DNA of 27,241 bases from Deinococcus aerophilus. Its GTDB lineage: Bacteria; Deinococcota; Deinococci; Deinococcales; Deinococcaceae. A model generated the notes under the pieces. That model did not search any database and had not been told where the DNA came from. It worked only from the letters and a program-made list of their open reading frames with translations. The stretch spans positions 1-27,241 of the forward strand of contig NZ_BMOM01000035.1 of NCBI RefSeq assembly GCF_014647075.1. The letters run 5' to 3'. Shown here piece after piece: positions 16,667-25,776 of the stretch. Position 1 is the first letter of the stretch; each line of letters starts with the position of its first letter. Both the position numbers and the translations under genes were made by a program.

Positions 16667-17761
16667 ATGCGCGGCCCAGGATGGATGGTGCTGATCGCCG
16701 GTTCCCTGCTGCTCGGTGCCTGCACTTCCCTGCCCACCCCCGCCGAGGCGCCGCAGACGGCCCCGGCCCTGATGGCGCAGTCGGCAAAGTCCGAACCGAC
16801 GTCCGGCGCCTCGGCGCTGCTCGTCGACCACGCCCGGTTCACGGGCACGGGCGCCAAATGGTGGGCCGAGGGTGCCAAGTGGTGGGCGGAAGGCGCGAAA
16901 TGGTGGGCCGAGGGCGCCAAGTGGTGGGCCGAAGGGGCAAAATGGTGGGCCGAGGGCGTCTTCGGGCCGATGCCGGCCAACTCGGAGATTCTGCGCGCCG
17001 TACGTGTGGATGTGGCCCAGACCCGCGCTCCACGGATGGGGCAGGGTGTGGTCATCGCGGTGCTCGATTCCGGGGTGGACGCCGCACACCCCATGCTGCG
17101 CGGGGCGCTGCTGCCCGGCCGCGACTTCGTGGACAACGACCTGGATCCCGCTGAGGAAGGCACCGACGCGGACGTCGCCTATGGCCACGGCACGGCGGTG
17201 GCTGGCCTGCTGCGTCAGGTGGCCCCGGGGGCCATGATTCTGCCGCTGCGGGTGCTGGGCTCCGACGGTTCGGGCAAGGCGAGCAGCGTCGCGGACGCCA
17301 TCCGTTTTGCGGTTGACCAGGGCGTGCAGGTGATTCATCTCAGCATCGCTGCCCCGGTGGCGAGCGAGGGCGTGCGCGCGGCCCTGCAACTCGCCGCGTC
17401 CAGGGGGGTGCTGATCGTGGCGGCCTGTGGCAACGACGGAAGCAACCGTCCTGAGGCGCCGGCCAATGCGCTGGACGGCAAGAACCCGCTGGGGCGCTCC
17501 GGCGTGTCGGTCAGCGCCGTTCAGACCGACGGCCGTTTTCCAGAGTGGAGCACTCGGGGCGGAGAGGTCCTGGCTCCGGGCGTCGCCGTGCAGAGTGCGT
17601 ACCCCGGGGGCCGGACGGTCTCGGCCAGCGGCTCCTCCTTCGCCGGACCGCTGGTGACCGGCGCCCTGGCCCTGGCCCTGGCGGAGGGCCAAGACGCCGC
17701 CACGCTGGCCGCCCGGCTGAGTTCGGGCAAGTTGCTGGACGCCGCACAGCTGCTTCAGTGA
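16667..17761 (+). CDS. Lipoprotein subtilase (S8 family) with five AKWWAEG repeats
   Basis: A 364-residue secreted serine protease. The N-terminus is a lipoprotein signal with lipobox LGAC (Cys19), so it should be tethered to a membrane outside the cytosol. Residues 63-97 are five exact copies of AKWWAEG. The catalytic domain follows: Asp134 in VLDSGVD, His174 in YGHGTAVAG, oxyanion Asn256 in ACGND and Ser324 in GSSFAGP, all present, so it is probably active. At about 265 residues the protease domain is compact and no classical inhibitor propeptide is seen; the tryptophan-rich repeats take the usual propeptide position. AAGGA lies upstream of the ATG. It is followed closely by a TPR-GGDEF-EAL gene on the same strand, suggesting one operon. 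Confidence 0.87.
   Translation: MRGPGWMVLIAGSLLLGACTSLPTPAEAPQTAPALMAQSAKSEPTSGASALLVDHARFTGTGAKWWAEGAKWWAEGAKWWAEGAKWWAEGAKWWAEGVFGPMPANSEILRAVRVDVAQTRAPRMGQGVVIAVLDSGVDAAHPMLRGALLPGRDFVDNDLDPAEEGTDADVAYGHGTAVAGLLRQVAPGAMILPLRVLGSDGSGKASSVADAIRFAVDQGVQVIHLSIAAPVASEGVRAALQLAASRGVLIVAACGNDGSNRPEAPANALDGKNPLGRSGVSVSAVQTDGRFPEWSTRGGEVLAPGVAVQSAYPGGRTVSASGSSFAGPLVTGALALALAEGQDAATLAARLSSGKLLDAAQLLQ
16853..16957 (+). repeat. Five tandem 21-bp units encoding AKWWAEG
   Basis: Each unit encodes the same seven residues, but the units differ at third codon positions of Ala, Lys, Glu and Gly (for example AAA/AAG, GAG/GAA, GCC/GCG/GCA). The array therefore is not a recent slippage product. Confidence 0.9.
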
Positions 17762-17806
17762 CCGGTACGCAGCGTGTCCGGGGGACCCGGAGGGTCGGCC
17801 CGCGGC

Positions 17807-20182
17807 ATGACTGACTCCACCCTGCCGCTCGAGGCCCTGCTCGATCAGGCGCGTGAGTTGCGCGAACGCGACGACTCACGCGCCGCCCTGCTGTTCGAGC
17901 AGGTGGTGGCGGGGGCCCGGGCGCAGGGCGCCCATCCGCTGCTGGCGGACGCCCTCAACGCCCTGGCCGGCCTGGAGCACGAACGCGGCGACAGCCAGGG
18001 TGCCCTGGCCCATCTCAACGAGGCGCTCTCGATTCGCCGGGCCCTGGACGATCAGGGGGGCTGCGCGGCGGTGCTGTGCAACATCGGCGCCGTCCAGCTG
18101 GACCTGGGGAGCTTCAATCTGGCGCTCAGCCATCTGCTGCAGGCCGACCACGCGGCGCAGCAGGCCAGTCCCGCGCGCGCCGCGGTGGTCGCCGCCAACC
18201 TGGCCAAGTCCTACGACGCCCTGAACCTGCCGGCGCAGGCCAGCGCCCAGTACACCCGGGCGCTGACGTTTGCGCGCTCGGCCGGACAGCCGTTCGGCGA
18301 GGCCACGGTGATGATCAATCATGCCGACCTGCTCAGGCGGGAGGGCCACTTCGCGCAGGCCATGGAGCTGCTCACCGCCGCGCTTGAGCTGGCCGGTGAG
18401 CGCGGCGCCTTGGCGGCGAGCGCGTGGCACACCATGGGTCAGGTCCACCGTGACCGGGGGGAGACAGACGCCGCGCTCACACACTTCCGGACGGCGCTCG
18501 CGACGCCGGAGGCGGACATTGACGTGGTGCTGCACGCCCGCTGCGATGCCAGCGAGCTGCTGCTGAATCTTGACGCCCGGGAGGAGGCGCGCGCGCTCCT
18601 GAGCGCCGCGCTGCCCGCCGCCCGGGCCAGCCGCCGGACGCGGATCGAGGCCCGGGTGCTGGCGCTGCAGGCCCGGGCCGAGGAACAGGGGGGCGAATTG
18701 CAACAGGCGCTGGGTACCCTGCGCCGGGCCCACCGCGCCGAGGCGGACGTGCTGCGGGCCGAGGCCGAACAGCGGACCCGTGAACTCACTGCCCGGAGCG
18801 AACTGGAACGGGACCGTCTACGCCTCGAAAACGAACAGGCCCGCTATCAGGCCGAACGCGCCGCCAAGGAGCAGCTCGCCCGCGAACAGGCCAGCCGCCT
18901 GCAGGAACTCGAACGGCTGGCGCTGTACGACGCCCTGACCGGACTGCCCAACCGGCTGCTGCTGTCCGAGCGGGCGCGCACGGCACTCTCGGAGGCCGCC
19001 GCACGCGGCACGCCGCTGGCCGTGGGGGTCATGGACCTCAACAAATTCAAGGCGGTCAACGACACGCACGGCCACCACACCGGCGACCTGCTGCTCCGGG
19101 AGGTGGCGCGCCGGCTTCCGCTCGCCGTGGGTCACCGGGACACCGTTGCGCGGACCGGCGGTGACGAATTTGTCTTCCTGTTGCACGCCGACCGGGCCGC
19201 CCTGGCCGAGCTGGCGCAGCAGCTGGTCCGGACCTTCGATGAGGCCTTTTTTCTCGACGGCCTGGAACTGCACATGCGGCCGAGCCTGGGATTCGCGTGT
19301 TATCCCGACGAGGCGACGGACCTCGACGGCCTGCTCGCGCGGGCCGACGAAGCCATGTACCGGGCAAAAGCCCGGGGCAGCACCGTGGAGCTGGGTTCCA
19401 GCCGCGGTGAACTGGCTCCGGCCACCCTGGAAGCGGCGCTGCACGGTGCCCTGGCCGCCGACGAATTCCAGCTGGTCTACCAGCCCCTCGAGGATCCCAG
19501 CGGACGCTGGCACGGTGCGGAGGCGCTGCTGCGCTGGCGCAGCCGGACCTATGGCAACGTCACGCCGGACCAGTTCATGCCGCTGGCAGAACGCAGCGGC
19601 CTGAGCCTGCAGCTGAGTGCCTGGACCCTGACCCAGGTGTGCGCCGCGCTGGCCCGGCTGCCTGAGCTGGGTGTGGCCATCAACCTGTCGGCCCGGCAAC
19701 TTGTGGATCCGGCCCTGCCTGGACGGATTGTCCAGACGGCGGGCCAGTTTGGTGTCTCACCTTCCCGCCTGAACCTGGAGGTGTCCGAGGCGCTGGTGGC
19801 GCGTGCCCCGGAGCGCGCCCACAGCGCCCTCCGGGCCCTGGCGGCCACGGGCGTACACCTGACCCTCGATGACTTCGGGGGCGGCCACGCCCACCTGGCC
19901 GGCCTGCAGCATCTGCCGATCCACGCGGTCAAGCTCGACCGTGCGCTGGTGCAGGGGCTCGGGCAGGGCCCCCGTGGGGTGGCGCTGCTCGGCGCGGTGA
20001 CCGGGCTGGCGCGGGCCCTCGACCTCAAGGTGATTGCCAAGGGGGTGGAAACTCCGGCACACAGAGCCCAGCTGAATGGCCTGGGCGTCCACAGCCTGCA
20101 GGGGTTTCTGATCTCTCCCCCACTGGAATTTCAGGACCTGCAGGCCTGGACCCTGGCGGGCCCGACTGAACACTCCGGGTGA
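17807..20182 (+). CDS. TPR-GGDEF-EAL protein (probable diguanylate cyclase, degenerate EAL)
   Basis: A 791-residue cytosolic c-di-GMP enzyme. Residues about 1-310 are TPR-like helical repeats, then a coiled coil (about 310-370). The GGDEF domain (about 370-530) has an intact GGDEF (451-455) but no RxxD inhibitory site: GHRD replaces it. The EAL domain (about 540-785) keeps Glu572, Asn626, Glu658, Asp688-Asp689, Lys709 and Gln765. However, the catalytic-base position of AEGVE is lysine (AKGVET, Lys745), and the DDFGTGYSS loop reads DDFGGGHAH. It is therefore expected to make rather than degrade c-di-GMP. TPRs suggest control by a protein partner. ATG 17807 lies 45 bp after the protease stop; a GTG at 17774 would add 11 residues. 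Confidence 0.85.
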   Translation: MTDSTLPLEALLDQARELRERDDSRAALLFEQVVAGARAQGAHPLLADALNALAGLEHERGDSQGALAHLNEALSIRRALDDQGGCAAVLCNIGAVQLDLGSFNLALSHLLQADHAAQQASPARAAVVAANLAKSYDALNLPAQASAQYTRALTFARSAGQPFGEATVMINHADLLRREGHFAQAMELLTAALELAGERGALAASAWHTMGQVHRDRGETDAALTHFRTALATPEADIDVVLHARCDASELLLNLDAREEARALLSAALPAARASRRTRIEARVLALQARAEEQGGELQQALGTLRRAHRAEADVLRAEAEQRTRELTARSELERDRLRLENEQARYQAERAAKEQLAREQASRLQELERLALYDALTGLPNRLLLSERARTALSEAAARGTPLAVGVMDLNKFKAVNDTHGHHTGDLLLREVARRLPLAVGHRDTVARTGGDEFVFLLHADRAALAELAQQLVRTFDEAFFLDGLELHMRPSLGFACYPDEATDLDGLLARADEAMYRAKARGSTVELGSSRGELAPATLEAALHGALAADEFQLVYQPLEDPSGRWHGAEALLRWRSRTYGNVTPDQFMPLAERSGLSLQLSAWTLTQVCAALARLPELGVAINLSARQLVDPALPGRIVQTAGQFGVSPSRLNLEVSEALVARAPERAHSALRALAATGVHLTLDDFGGGHAHLAGLQHLPIHAVKLDRALVQGLGQGPRGVALLGAVTGLARALDLKVIAKGVETPAHRAQLNGLGVHSLQGFLISPPLEFQDLQAWTLAGPTEHSG

Positions 20183-20316
20183 CATGGCGTGTCGGCCGGT
20201 ACCCCGGTTGATTGCTGCAGGTCCCTGTACGCACGTGGGCACGGGGTTTCCTGACATCCGTGCGCGCTGAAATGTAAGTCGGCTGTGATCTTAATGATGA
20301 GAAAATTGAAGTGTTT
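20183..20316. other. Short AT-richer spacer before the second c-di-GMP gene
   Basis: The last 50 bp are distinctly AT-richer than the surroundings and may carry a separate promoter, with TTAATG as a weak -10 candidate. No strong ribosome site is seen. Confidence 0.3.
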
Positions 20317-23295
20317 ATGAAGAGCGCTGATTCCTTCCTCGATGAGCCGGGTCAGGAACTGCCGTGGAACAGTCTTCGGCACAGTTCAGATGCCGTCATT
20401 GCTCTTGATCAGCACGAAAACATTCAGCACTTCAACGCCGCCGCCGCCGACCTGTATGGCCTGAGCCCCGACCGGGTCGGGCTTCCCTTTGCAGATCTGG
20501 TCCGGACCCAGTTCCTGAGTGCGGCCGACCAGGCCGCGGCCGCAAACGCCCATACCGGACGGCAGATCTGGTCCGGAGAGGTCCGGCAGCACCTTTCCAG
20601 CGGCGCAGCCCTGCTCGTTCAGCTCACCAGTCTGTTCTACCCGGCCTCGGAGAGCGGGCTGCGGGAAGAATATTGCGTGAAAATCGTGCGCGACATCACC
20701 CAGCGCTCGATTGAGGAAGACCGCCTGCGGTTGCTTGAGGGTGTAGCCCTTCACGCCAATGACGCCATATTGATCACGGAAGGGCGTCCAATCCACGCGC
20801 CCAGTGGGCCCAGGATCATTTACGCCAATGAGGCCTTCACGAGGATGACGGGCTACAAGGAGGGGGAGATCATCGGGCAGACCCCGAGAATTCTCCAGGG
20901 CCCAGACACCTCACGGGCTGCCCTCGACCTGATCCGGGAGGCGCTGGAACACTGGCGGCCCATCCAGATCGAACTCCTGAATTACACCAAGGACGGCACG
21001 CCCTTCTGGGTCGAGCTGTCCATTGCCCCCCATGGGGACCGGCAGGGCTGGTACACGCACTGGATCTCGATCCAGCGGGACATCACCGAGCGGAAGATCG
21101 TCGATGAGCGGCTGCGGTTGCTGGAGACGGTGGTGGTGCACGCCAACGACGCCATTGTGATCAGTGAGGCGGAACCAGTAGACGATCCAGGCCCCCGCGT
21201 GGTGTACGTCAACCAGGCCTTCACGCACATGACCGGTTACACGTTCGCTGAGGTCGTTGGGAAAAATCCCAGGCTGCTGCAGGGACCGGACACAGACCCG
21301 GCTGTCAAGGCGCGCATCCGCAGCGCTCTCAAGGCCTGGACGCCGGTCAGCGAGACGCTGCTGAATTACCGCAAGGACGGCCGGCCCTTCTGGGTTCACC
21401 TCTCGATCACGCCCGTGGCCGACGAGACGGGCTGGTACACCCACTGGATCAGCATCCAGCGGGACGTCACAGAGCAACATCTGCAGCTGGAACTGGAATG
21501 TGACCAGCGGGCCATCATGGAACTGGCGACCAGAAACCGCCCGCTGGCCGATGTTCTGAACGCGGTGTGTGGACTGCTGTCCAAACGCTTTCCAGACAGC
21601 ATCACGGTGGTGGCAGTGCAGGAAGGCGACCAACTGCACATCCAGGGCGTGAACAACGCTTCACGTGCATTACAGGCCTGCGGCCCACGGGTCCTGGATC
21701 AGAAAGACAGTACGCTGGAACGGTCCATCCAGCAGCGCCGCTGCGTCATTCTTGAAGACATCGGACAGGAACCCCACAGAACGAGGGCACAGGAGTTTCG
21801 CCGTGAACACGGCCTCCGGAGCGCCTGGGCCGTTCCCCTCCTGACGTCTCCAGACGAGGCGGTCGGTGCGCTGGGCATTTACGGCCGGACTGCCTGTGAA
21901 CCACAACCGGCGGAACTGCAATTTCTGCAGGATGTCGCGCGGCTGACCGCCATTGTGGTCGAGCGGTACAGGTCTCAGGACAACCTGCAGCGGCTGGCGC
22001 TGTACGACAATCTAACGGGGCTTCCAAACCGCGTGCTGTACAAGGAACTGCTTGATCAGATGGTCAGCCGGGCCAACCGGGACGGCGACTGCGTGATGGT
22101 GGGCCTGATGGATCTCGACCGGTTCAAGACCATCAACGACAGTCTGGGGCACAGTGCGGGCGACCTGCTGCTGACCCAGGTGGCGGCCCGGCTCAAGGAA
22201 AACACGCGGGCCGAGGACGTGGTGGCCCGCATGGGCGGCGACGAATTCACGCTGCTCTTTCCCATGAAATCACCAACGCCACAGAACATGACTGCCACGG
22301 CGCAGCGGCTGATGACCCTTTTTGATCGGCCCTTTGAACTCAACGGGCAGGAAGTCTTCATCGACGCCAGCCTGGGACTGGCGCTGAGCCGGGAAGACGG
22401 CAACAGCGCCGAGGAGCTGATGGTCCGCGCCGACATGGCGATGTATCAGGCCAAACGGGAGGGGGTCCGGTTTGCCCGGTTCGACCGCACCACCCGGAGC
22501 CTCTCGCCCCAGCAGCTCACGCTGGAAGCCGATCTTCACTACGCCCTGCAGCGTCAGGAGCTGGAAGTGTTCTACCAGCCGATCTACGACGCCGGGAACC
22601 ACCGCGTGAGCAGTGTCGAGGCGCTGCTGCGCTGGAACCACCCCCGACTGGGCCGCGTCTCCCCTGCCGAGTTCATTCCCCTGGCGGAGAGCAGTGGGCT
22701 GATCCTGACCATCGGCAGCTGGGTTATTCAGCAGGCCTGCCGGCAGCTCAGCCTCTGGCATGAACATACCCCCGGCCTCTCGGTCAGCGTCAATCTGAGC
22801 GCGAGGCAGTTTCGCCACAGAGATCTGGTTGGCGTGGTGCGCCAGAGCCTGGAGGCCAATGGCCTGCCACCGGACTGTCTGGTTCTTGAGATCACCGAGG
22901 GCATCCTCGTCGACGTTCCAGATGCCGAGCAGGTGCTGCATGAGTTCCGACAACTCGGCATCAACATCTCCCTGGATGACTTTGGAACGGGATACAGCAG
23001 CCTGAGTTATCTTCGCCGCTTTCCACTGACCCACCTCAAGATCGACAAGTCGTTTCTCGAGGGTCTGGAGGAGGGTGGAACGAACGCCAGCATCGTTCGC
23101 TCGGTGGTCACCCTGGCCCATTCACTCGGGCTGCATGTCACGGCCGAAGGAATAGAAACCCAGGCCCAGGCCGACTATGTCCATGCCGTCGGGTGCAACA
23201 ATCTGCAGGGCTACCTGCTGGCAAGGCCCATGCCCGCCCAGCAGTGTTCGGAGTTGCTCAGGGCGGCGTCCGGCGTCATGGTCAGGGTCGGCTGA
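20317..23295 (+). CDS. PAS-PAS-PAS-GAF-GGDEF-EAL bifunctional c-di-GMP protein
   Basis: A 992-residue cytosolic sensor enzyme. PAS1 is about 15-130. PAS2 (135-257) and PAS3 (265-386) are a tandem duplication, sharing HANDAI, LQGPDT and GWYTHWISIQRD. A GAF domain (395-550) follows. The GGDEF domain has GGDEF (640-644) and an intact inhibitory site RAED (631-634). The EAL domain has Glu768 (VEAL), NLSARQ, LEITE, DDFGTGYSSL, LKID and AEGIE (Glu944), so both synthesis and hydrolysis of c-di-GMP are possible. PAS2 and PAS3 resemble LOV domains in NYxKDGxPFW, but the photoactive cysteine position is proline. The ATG follows a GTG two codons upstream; neither has a strong ribosome site. Convergent with the MFS gene, 32 bp apart. 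Confidence 0.88.
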   Translation: MKSADSFLDEPGQELPWNSLRHSSDAVIALDQHENIQHFNAAAADLYGLSPDRVGLPFADLVRTQFLSAADQAAAANAHTGRQIWSGEVRQHLSSGAALLVQLTSLFYPASESGLREEYCVKIVRDITQRSIEEDRLRLLEGVALHANDAILITEGRPIHAPSGPRIIYANEAFTRMTGYKEGEIIGQTPRILQGPDTSRAALDLIREALEHWRPIQIELLNYTKDGTPFWVELSIAPHGDRQGWYTHWISIQRDITERKIVDERLRLLETVVVHANDAIVISEAEPVDDPGPRVVYVNQAFTHMTGYTFAEVVGKNPRLLQGPDTDPAVKARIRSALKAWTPVSETLLNYRKDGRPFWVHLSITPVADETGWYTHWISIQRDVTEQHLQLELECDQRAIMELATRNRPLADVLNAVCGLLSKRFPDSITVVAVQEGDQLHIQGVNNASRALQACGPRVLDQKDSTLERSIQQRRCVILEDIGQEPHRTRAQEFRREHGLRSAWAVPLLTSPDEAVGALGIYGRTACEPQPAELQFLQDVARLTAIVVERYRSQDNLQRLALYDNLTGLPNRVLYKELLDQMVSRANRDGDCVMVGLMDLDRFKTINDSLGHSAGDLLLTQVAARLKENTRAEDVVARMGGDEFTLLFPMKSPTPQNMTATAQRLMTLFDRPFELNGQEVFIDASLGLALSREDGNSAEELMVRADMAMYQAKREGVRFARFDRTTRSLSPQQLTLEADLHYALQRQELEVFYQPIYDAGNHRVSSVEALLRWNHPRLGRVSPAEFIPLAESSGLILTIGSWVIQQACRQLSLWHEHTPGLSVSVNLSARQFRHRDLVGVVRQSLEANGLPPDCLVLEITEGILVDVPDAEQVLHEFRQLGINISLDDFGTGYSSLSYLRRFPLTHLKIDKSFLEGLEEGGTNASIVRSVVTLAHSLGLHVTAEGIETQAQADYVHAVGCNNLQGYLLARPMPAQQCSELLRAASGVMVRVG

Positions 23296-23327
23296 TCCAC
23301 GGGCCCGGACTCTGCCGTCTCCCCTTG

Positions 23328-24518
23328 CTATGGCGCTGGCGCATCCGGGTGCGCCTCTTTCCGGAGCAGGGGTCCACCGCTCAGGCTCCAGACCGCTCCC
23401 AGTGCCAGGCCCACGAGCAGGTGAAGGGACCAGGTGTAAGCGCCGGTCAGGGTGTAGAGCAGCCCCACGCCCAGAGGCGTCACGGCCTGGGCCAGATTGA
23501 CCGGTCGGGCGAGCCGTCCGTTTGCCGTCCCAAACAGTTCCGGGGGGTAGTGGTGGGCCAGCAGTTCGGTGCGGGCCAGCGTCAACGCCCCGCTGGCAAG
23601 CCCGAAGGCCACGATTCCGGCGGCGCTGAGCGCGGTGGTCGCCGGAAAATGGAGGACCGCCGTGCCCACGCCCATCAGGCCCACCAGCCCCAGGGTCAGG
23701 GGCCACAGGCCAAGCCGTTCGAGCAGCGGCACAAAGAGTATTCGCCCCGGCAGGGCCGCCAGCCCCAGCAGCCCGGTCAGGCCCGCCGCCACGGCAGGCG
23801 GATGTCCGGCGGTCAGCAACAGCGGGGCCAGCTGCACCCCCACCCCGACGGTCACCACCCGGGCCAGCGTGAATGCCAGCGTCAGCCGCCCGAAGAGCGG
23901 ATCGGGCGTGAACGGTGCCGCCGCGCCCTGGGCGGCTGGGGGGGCGCGGTCCGGGACCGCCCACCAGATGAGCAGGCCCGTGAACAGCAGCACAGCAGAC
24001 AGACCGAGCAGCGCGGCCGTGAGCCCACCGCCGCCCAGCAGCGCCGTGGTGAGCGGCACAAAAACGGTGCTGGCGAGTCCAGCGACCAGGGTCACCGTCA
24101 GGGTGGCCGGGCGGCGGGCCGCTGCGGCCACCTGCTGGCGCAGCACGGTAAAGACCGCCTCGTAGAAGGTCAGGCCCATCGAGACGCCTGCGAGCAGCCA
24201 CGCGAACACGAACAGCAGGTAATGTGACGTCAGGGCCAGCAGCAAGAAGGCCAGGCTGCCCAGCAGCGCGCCCAGGCTCAGCCAGCGCGCTCCCCGCCCG
24301 GTGTCCAGCACGCGGCCAACCCACGGGGCAAGTCCGGCCGTAAGCAGCAGGGCCAGCGTGAAGGCCAGACCCGTCTGGGTGCGGGTCCAGCCGTGGGCTT
24401 CCTCGAAAGCCACCGCCAGCAGCGGCTGCGCGTAGTACAGCGCGCCGTAACCGACGGTGGCGAGCATGGCCAGGGACCACACCACCCGGTGCGGACCGAC
24501 CGGGGAAGGGGGATTCAC
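23328..24518 (-). CDS. MFS transporter (efflux type)
   Basis: A 396-residue inner-membrane carrier with about 12 hydrophobic segments in two halves. The loop between segments 2 and 3 reads [11 protein letters not shown], matching the MFS G-x-x-x-D-R-x-G-R-R motif. Related carriers probably export small molecules; the substrate is unknown. The GTG start overlaps the stop of the upstream cysteine-rich gene by 4 nt (GTGA), so it is translationally coupled and part of the marR unit. From that context it may remove a metalloid, a metalloid conjugate or a thiol-reactive toxin, which is an inference. Organoarsenical exporters of the ArsJ kind are one possibility, not demonstrated. Confidence 0.85.
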   Translation of the reverse strand: MNPPSPVGPHRVVWSLAMLATVGYGALYYAQPLLAVAFEEAHGWTRTQTGLAFTLALLLTAGLAPWVGRVLDTGRGARWLSLGALLGSLAFLLLALTSHYLLFVFAWLLAGVSMGLTFYEAVFTVLRQQVAAAARRPATLTVTLVAGLASTVFVPLTTALLGGGGLTAALLGLSAVLLFTGLLIWWAVPDRAPPAAQGAAAPFTPDPLFGRLTLAFTLARVVTVGVGVQLAPLLLTAGHPPAVAAGLTGLLGLAALPGRILFVPLLERLGLWPLTLGLVGLMGVGTAVLHFPATTALSAAGIVAFGLASGALTLARTELLAHHYPPELFGTANGRLARPVNLAQAVTPLGVGLLYTLTGAYTWSLHLLVGLALGAVWSLSGGPLLRKEAHPDAPAP

Positions 24519-25090
24519 TGCAACCGGATCGGTTCGGCGGGCGCCGTCACCGCCGGTGCACAGCAGCCGCTGTCCGGAACGCAGCCCTGGTCCGCAGCGT
24601 CCTTACCAGCGTCCGCGGGCAGACCGCACGCCGCGCTCGCCTTGCACTGCACTCCGGGCAGGCGCAGATGAACGATCAGCCGCTGTGGCTGCACTTCCAG
24701 GTGGCTGACGTGGTACTGCAGCGCCGCTGCCTCGGCGTTGCCGTATTCGAACCTCACCTCGGCTTCGGGCCGCACCGGGATGTGGCGGGTCACGCGGTCG
24801 TAGATGGCCAGAAACTTGCGGTTGGTCATGAAGCCGGCCTGAGCTTCTTCCGCGGTGCCGTCCATCAGCTGGATGACCGTTTCCCGCCAGGCCGCTGCCT
24901 TTCCGCCACAGTCCATGGCCTCGATGCTCACGGCCTTGACCTCGGTGACGTGGTAGCCGGCACCGACCAGCTGCTGACCGTTGAGGTGAAATTCGAGGGG
25001 ACGCTGGGCCGGGGCACGCAGGGCGTCGATGAGCACGCCGGTAGAGGTCGCTTCGTTGAGGCCGGGAATAAGGGGGGCGGTCTGGGTCAT
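24515..25090 (-). CDS. DUF6428-like protein with cysteine-rich tail
   Basis: A 191-residue protein. The core (about 15-145; [20 protein letters not shown], then [17 protein letters not shown]) resembles the uncharacterised DUF6428 family, which I recall near arsenic-type resistance genes; this assignment is from memory. Family members are about this size. The C-terminal tail holds Cys149, Cys155, Cys170 and Cys176-Cys177 (CVPDSGCC), with Cys61 in the core, suggesting a thiolate site for a metal or metalloid. Predicted cytosolic, with no signal peptide. The ATG has CAGGAG 5 nt upstream. It overlaps the MFS start by 4 nt and follows marR by 188 bp. It may hand a bound toxicant to the MFS pump, which is speculative. 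Confidence 0.7.
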   Translation of the reverse strand: MTQTAPLIPGLNEATSTGVLIDALRAPAQRPLEFHLNGQQLVGAGYHVTEVKAVSIEAMDCGGKAAAWRETVIQLMDGTAEEAQAGFMTNRKFLAIYDRVTRHIPVRPEAEVRFEYGNAEAAALQYHVSHLEVQPQRLIVHLRLPGVQCKASAACGLPADAGKDAADQGCVPDSGCCAPAVTAPAEPIRLQ

Positions 25091-25278
25091 GGGGACTCCT
25101 GAGGGGCAAGAGGGTTTGGGGGGAGGTCACGGAGCGGGCGGCAAGCAACCCGGTGGGCACAAGGAAAACCTTGGGTTGGCGTATTTGAGTCACCGCAGGG
25201 GGACATGGCAGACACGTCCGGCTGCTGGTGGACCGGGTCCGCTGAGGTGGGCCGGGGTGCCCTGCGGCAGAACCCGGC

Positions 25279-25776
25279 TCACCGGTCCCCCGCGGCGCGG
25301 CACTGGCCTTCATGGAGTTCTGCCGTCAGCGCCGCCTGGAGCGCTTCCAGCAGCTGCAGGGTCTGCCCCCGCTGCGCCCCGGGCAGGCGCGCCAGCACCC
25401 GCTGGGCCTGTCCATCCAGTTCCCCGCTCAGGGCCTGGGCCTGCTGCACTCCGGCCGGGGTGAGTTCAAGCAGCAGGGCGCGGCGGTCGGCAGGGTGCGG
25501 CGCCTTGATCAGCAGGCCCTCTTGAACCATGCTGTCGGTGGTCCGGCTCAACCATGCCTTGTCCAGATTCAGGCTGCGGGTCAGGGTGGCCAGGGTCTGG
25601 TTGCCCTCGCGGGCCAGGGTGGTCAGAACGCTGCACTGCGTCGCGGAATTCACGTCACAGCACGCGAAGTTGAGCTGCTGAAGCTCGGTCATCAGGCGTG
25701 CGATGGTTCGCAGCGATTCCCCTGCCCGGGAAGTTTCCATTTCCACTTCCACTTCGTTGTCATGCGCAACATTCAT
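25279..25776 (-). CDS. MarR-family transcriptional regulator with CC...C motif
   Basis: A 165-residue winged-helix repressor. The recognition-helix region is SLNLDKAWLSRTTDSMVQEGLL (split near residues 68-89) and the wing carries DRR (97-99). Before the helix-turn-helix lies FACCDVNSATQCSVL with Cys39, Cys40 and Cys48, a plausible sensor for thiol-reactive compounds, metals or metalloids. A further Cys159 is near the end. It probably represses itself and the two downstream genes on the same strand until the ligand binds. The start is well supported by a consensus promoter ending 6 nt before the ATG, implying a leaderless message. Confidence 0.85.
   Translation of the reverse strand: MNVAHDNEVEVEMETSRAGESLRTIARLMTELQQLNFACCDVNSATQCSVLTTLAREGNQTLATLTRSLNLDKAWLSRTTDSMVQEGLLIKAPHPADRRALLLELTPAGVQQAQALSGELDGQAQRVLARLPGAQRGQTLQLLEALQAALTAELHEGQCRAAGDR

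Noticed and set aside
23122..24480. 452-codon minus-strand frame overlapping the MFS gene
   Set aside because: Proline/glycine/arginine-rich shadow of the MFS gene in another frame; the MFS frame has clear membrane segments.
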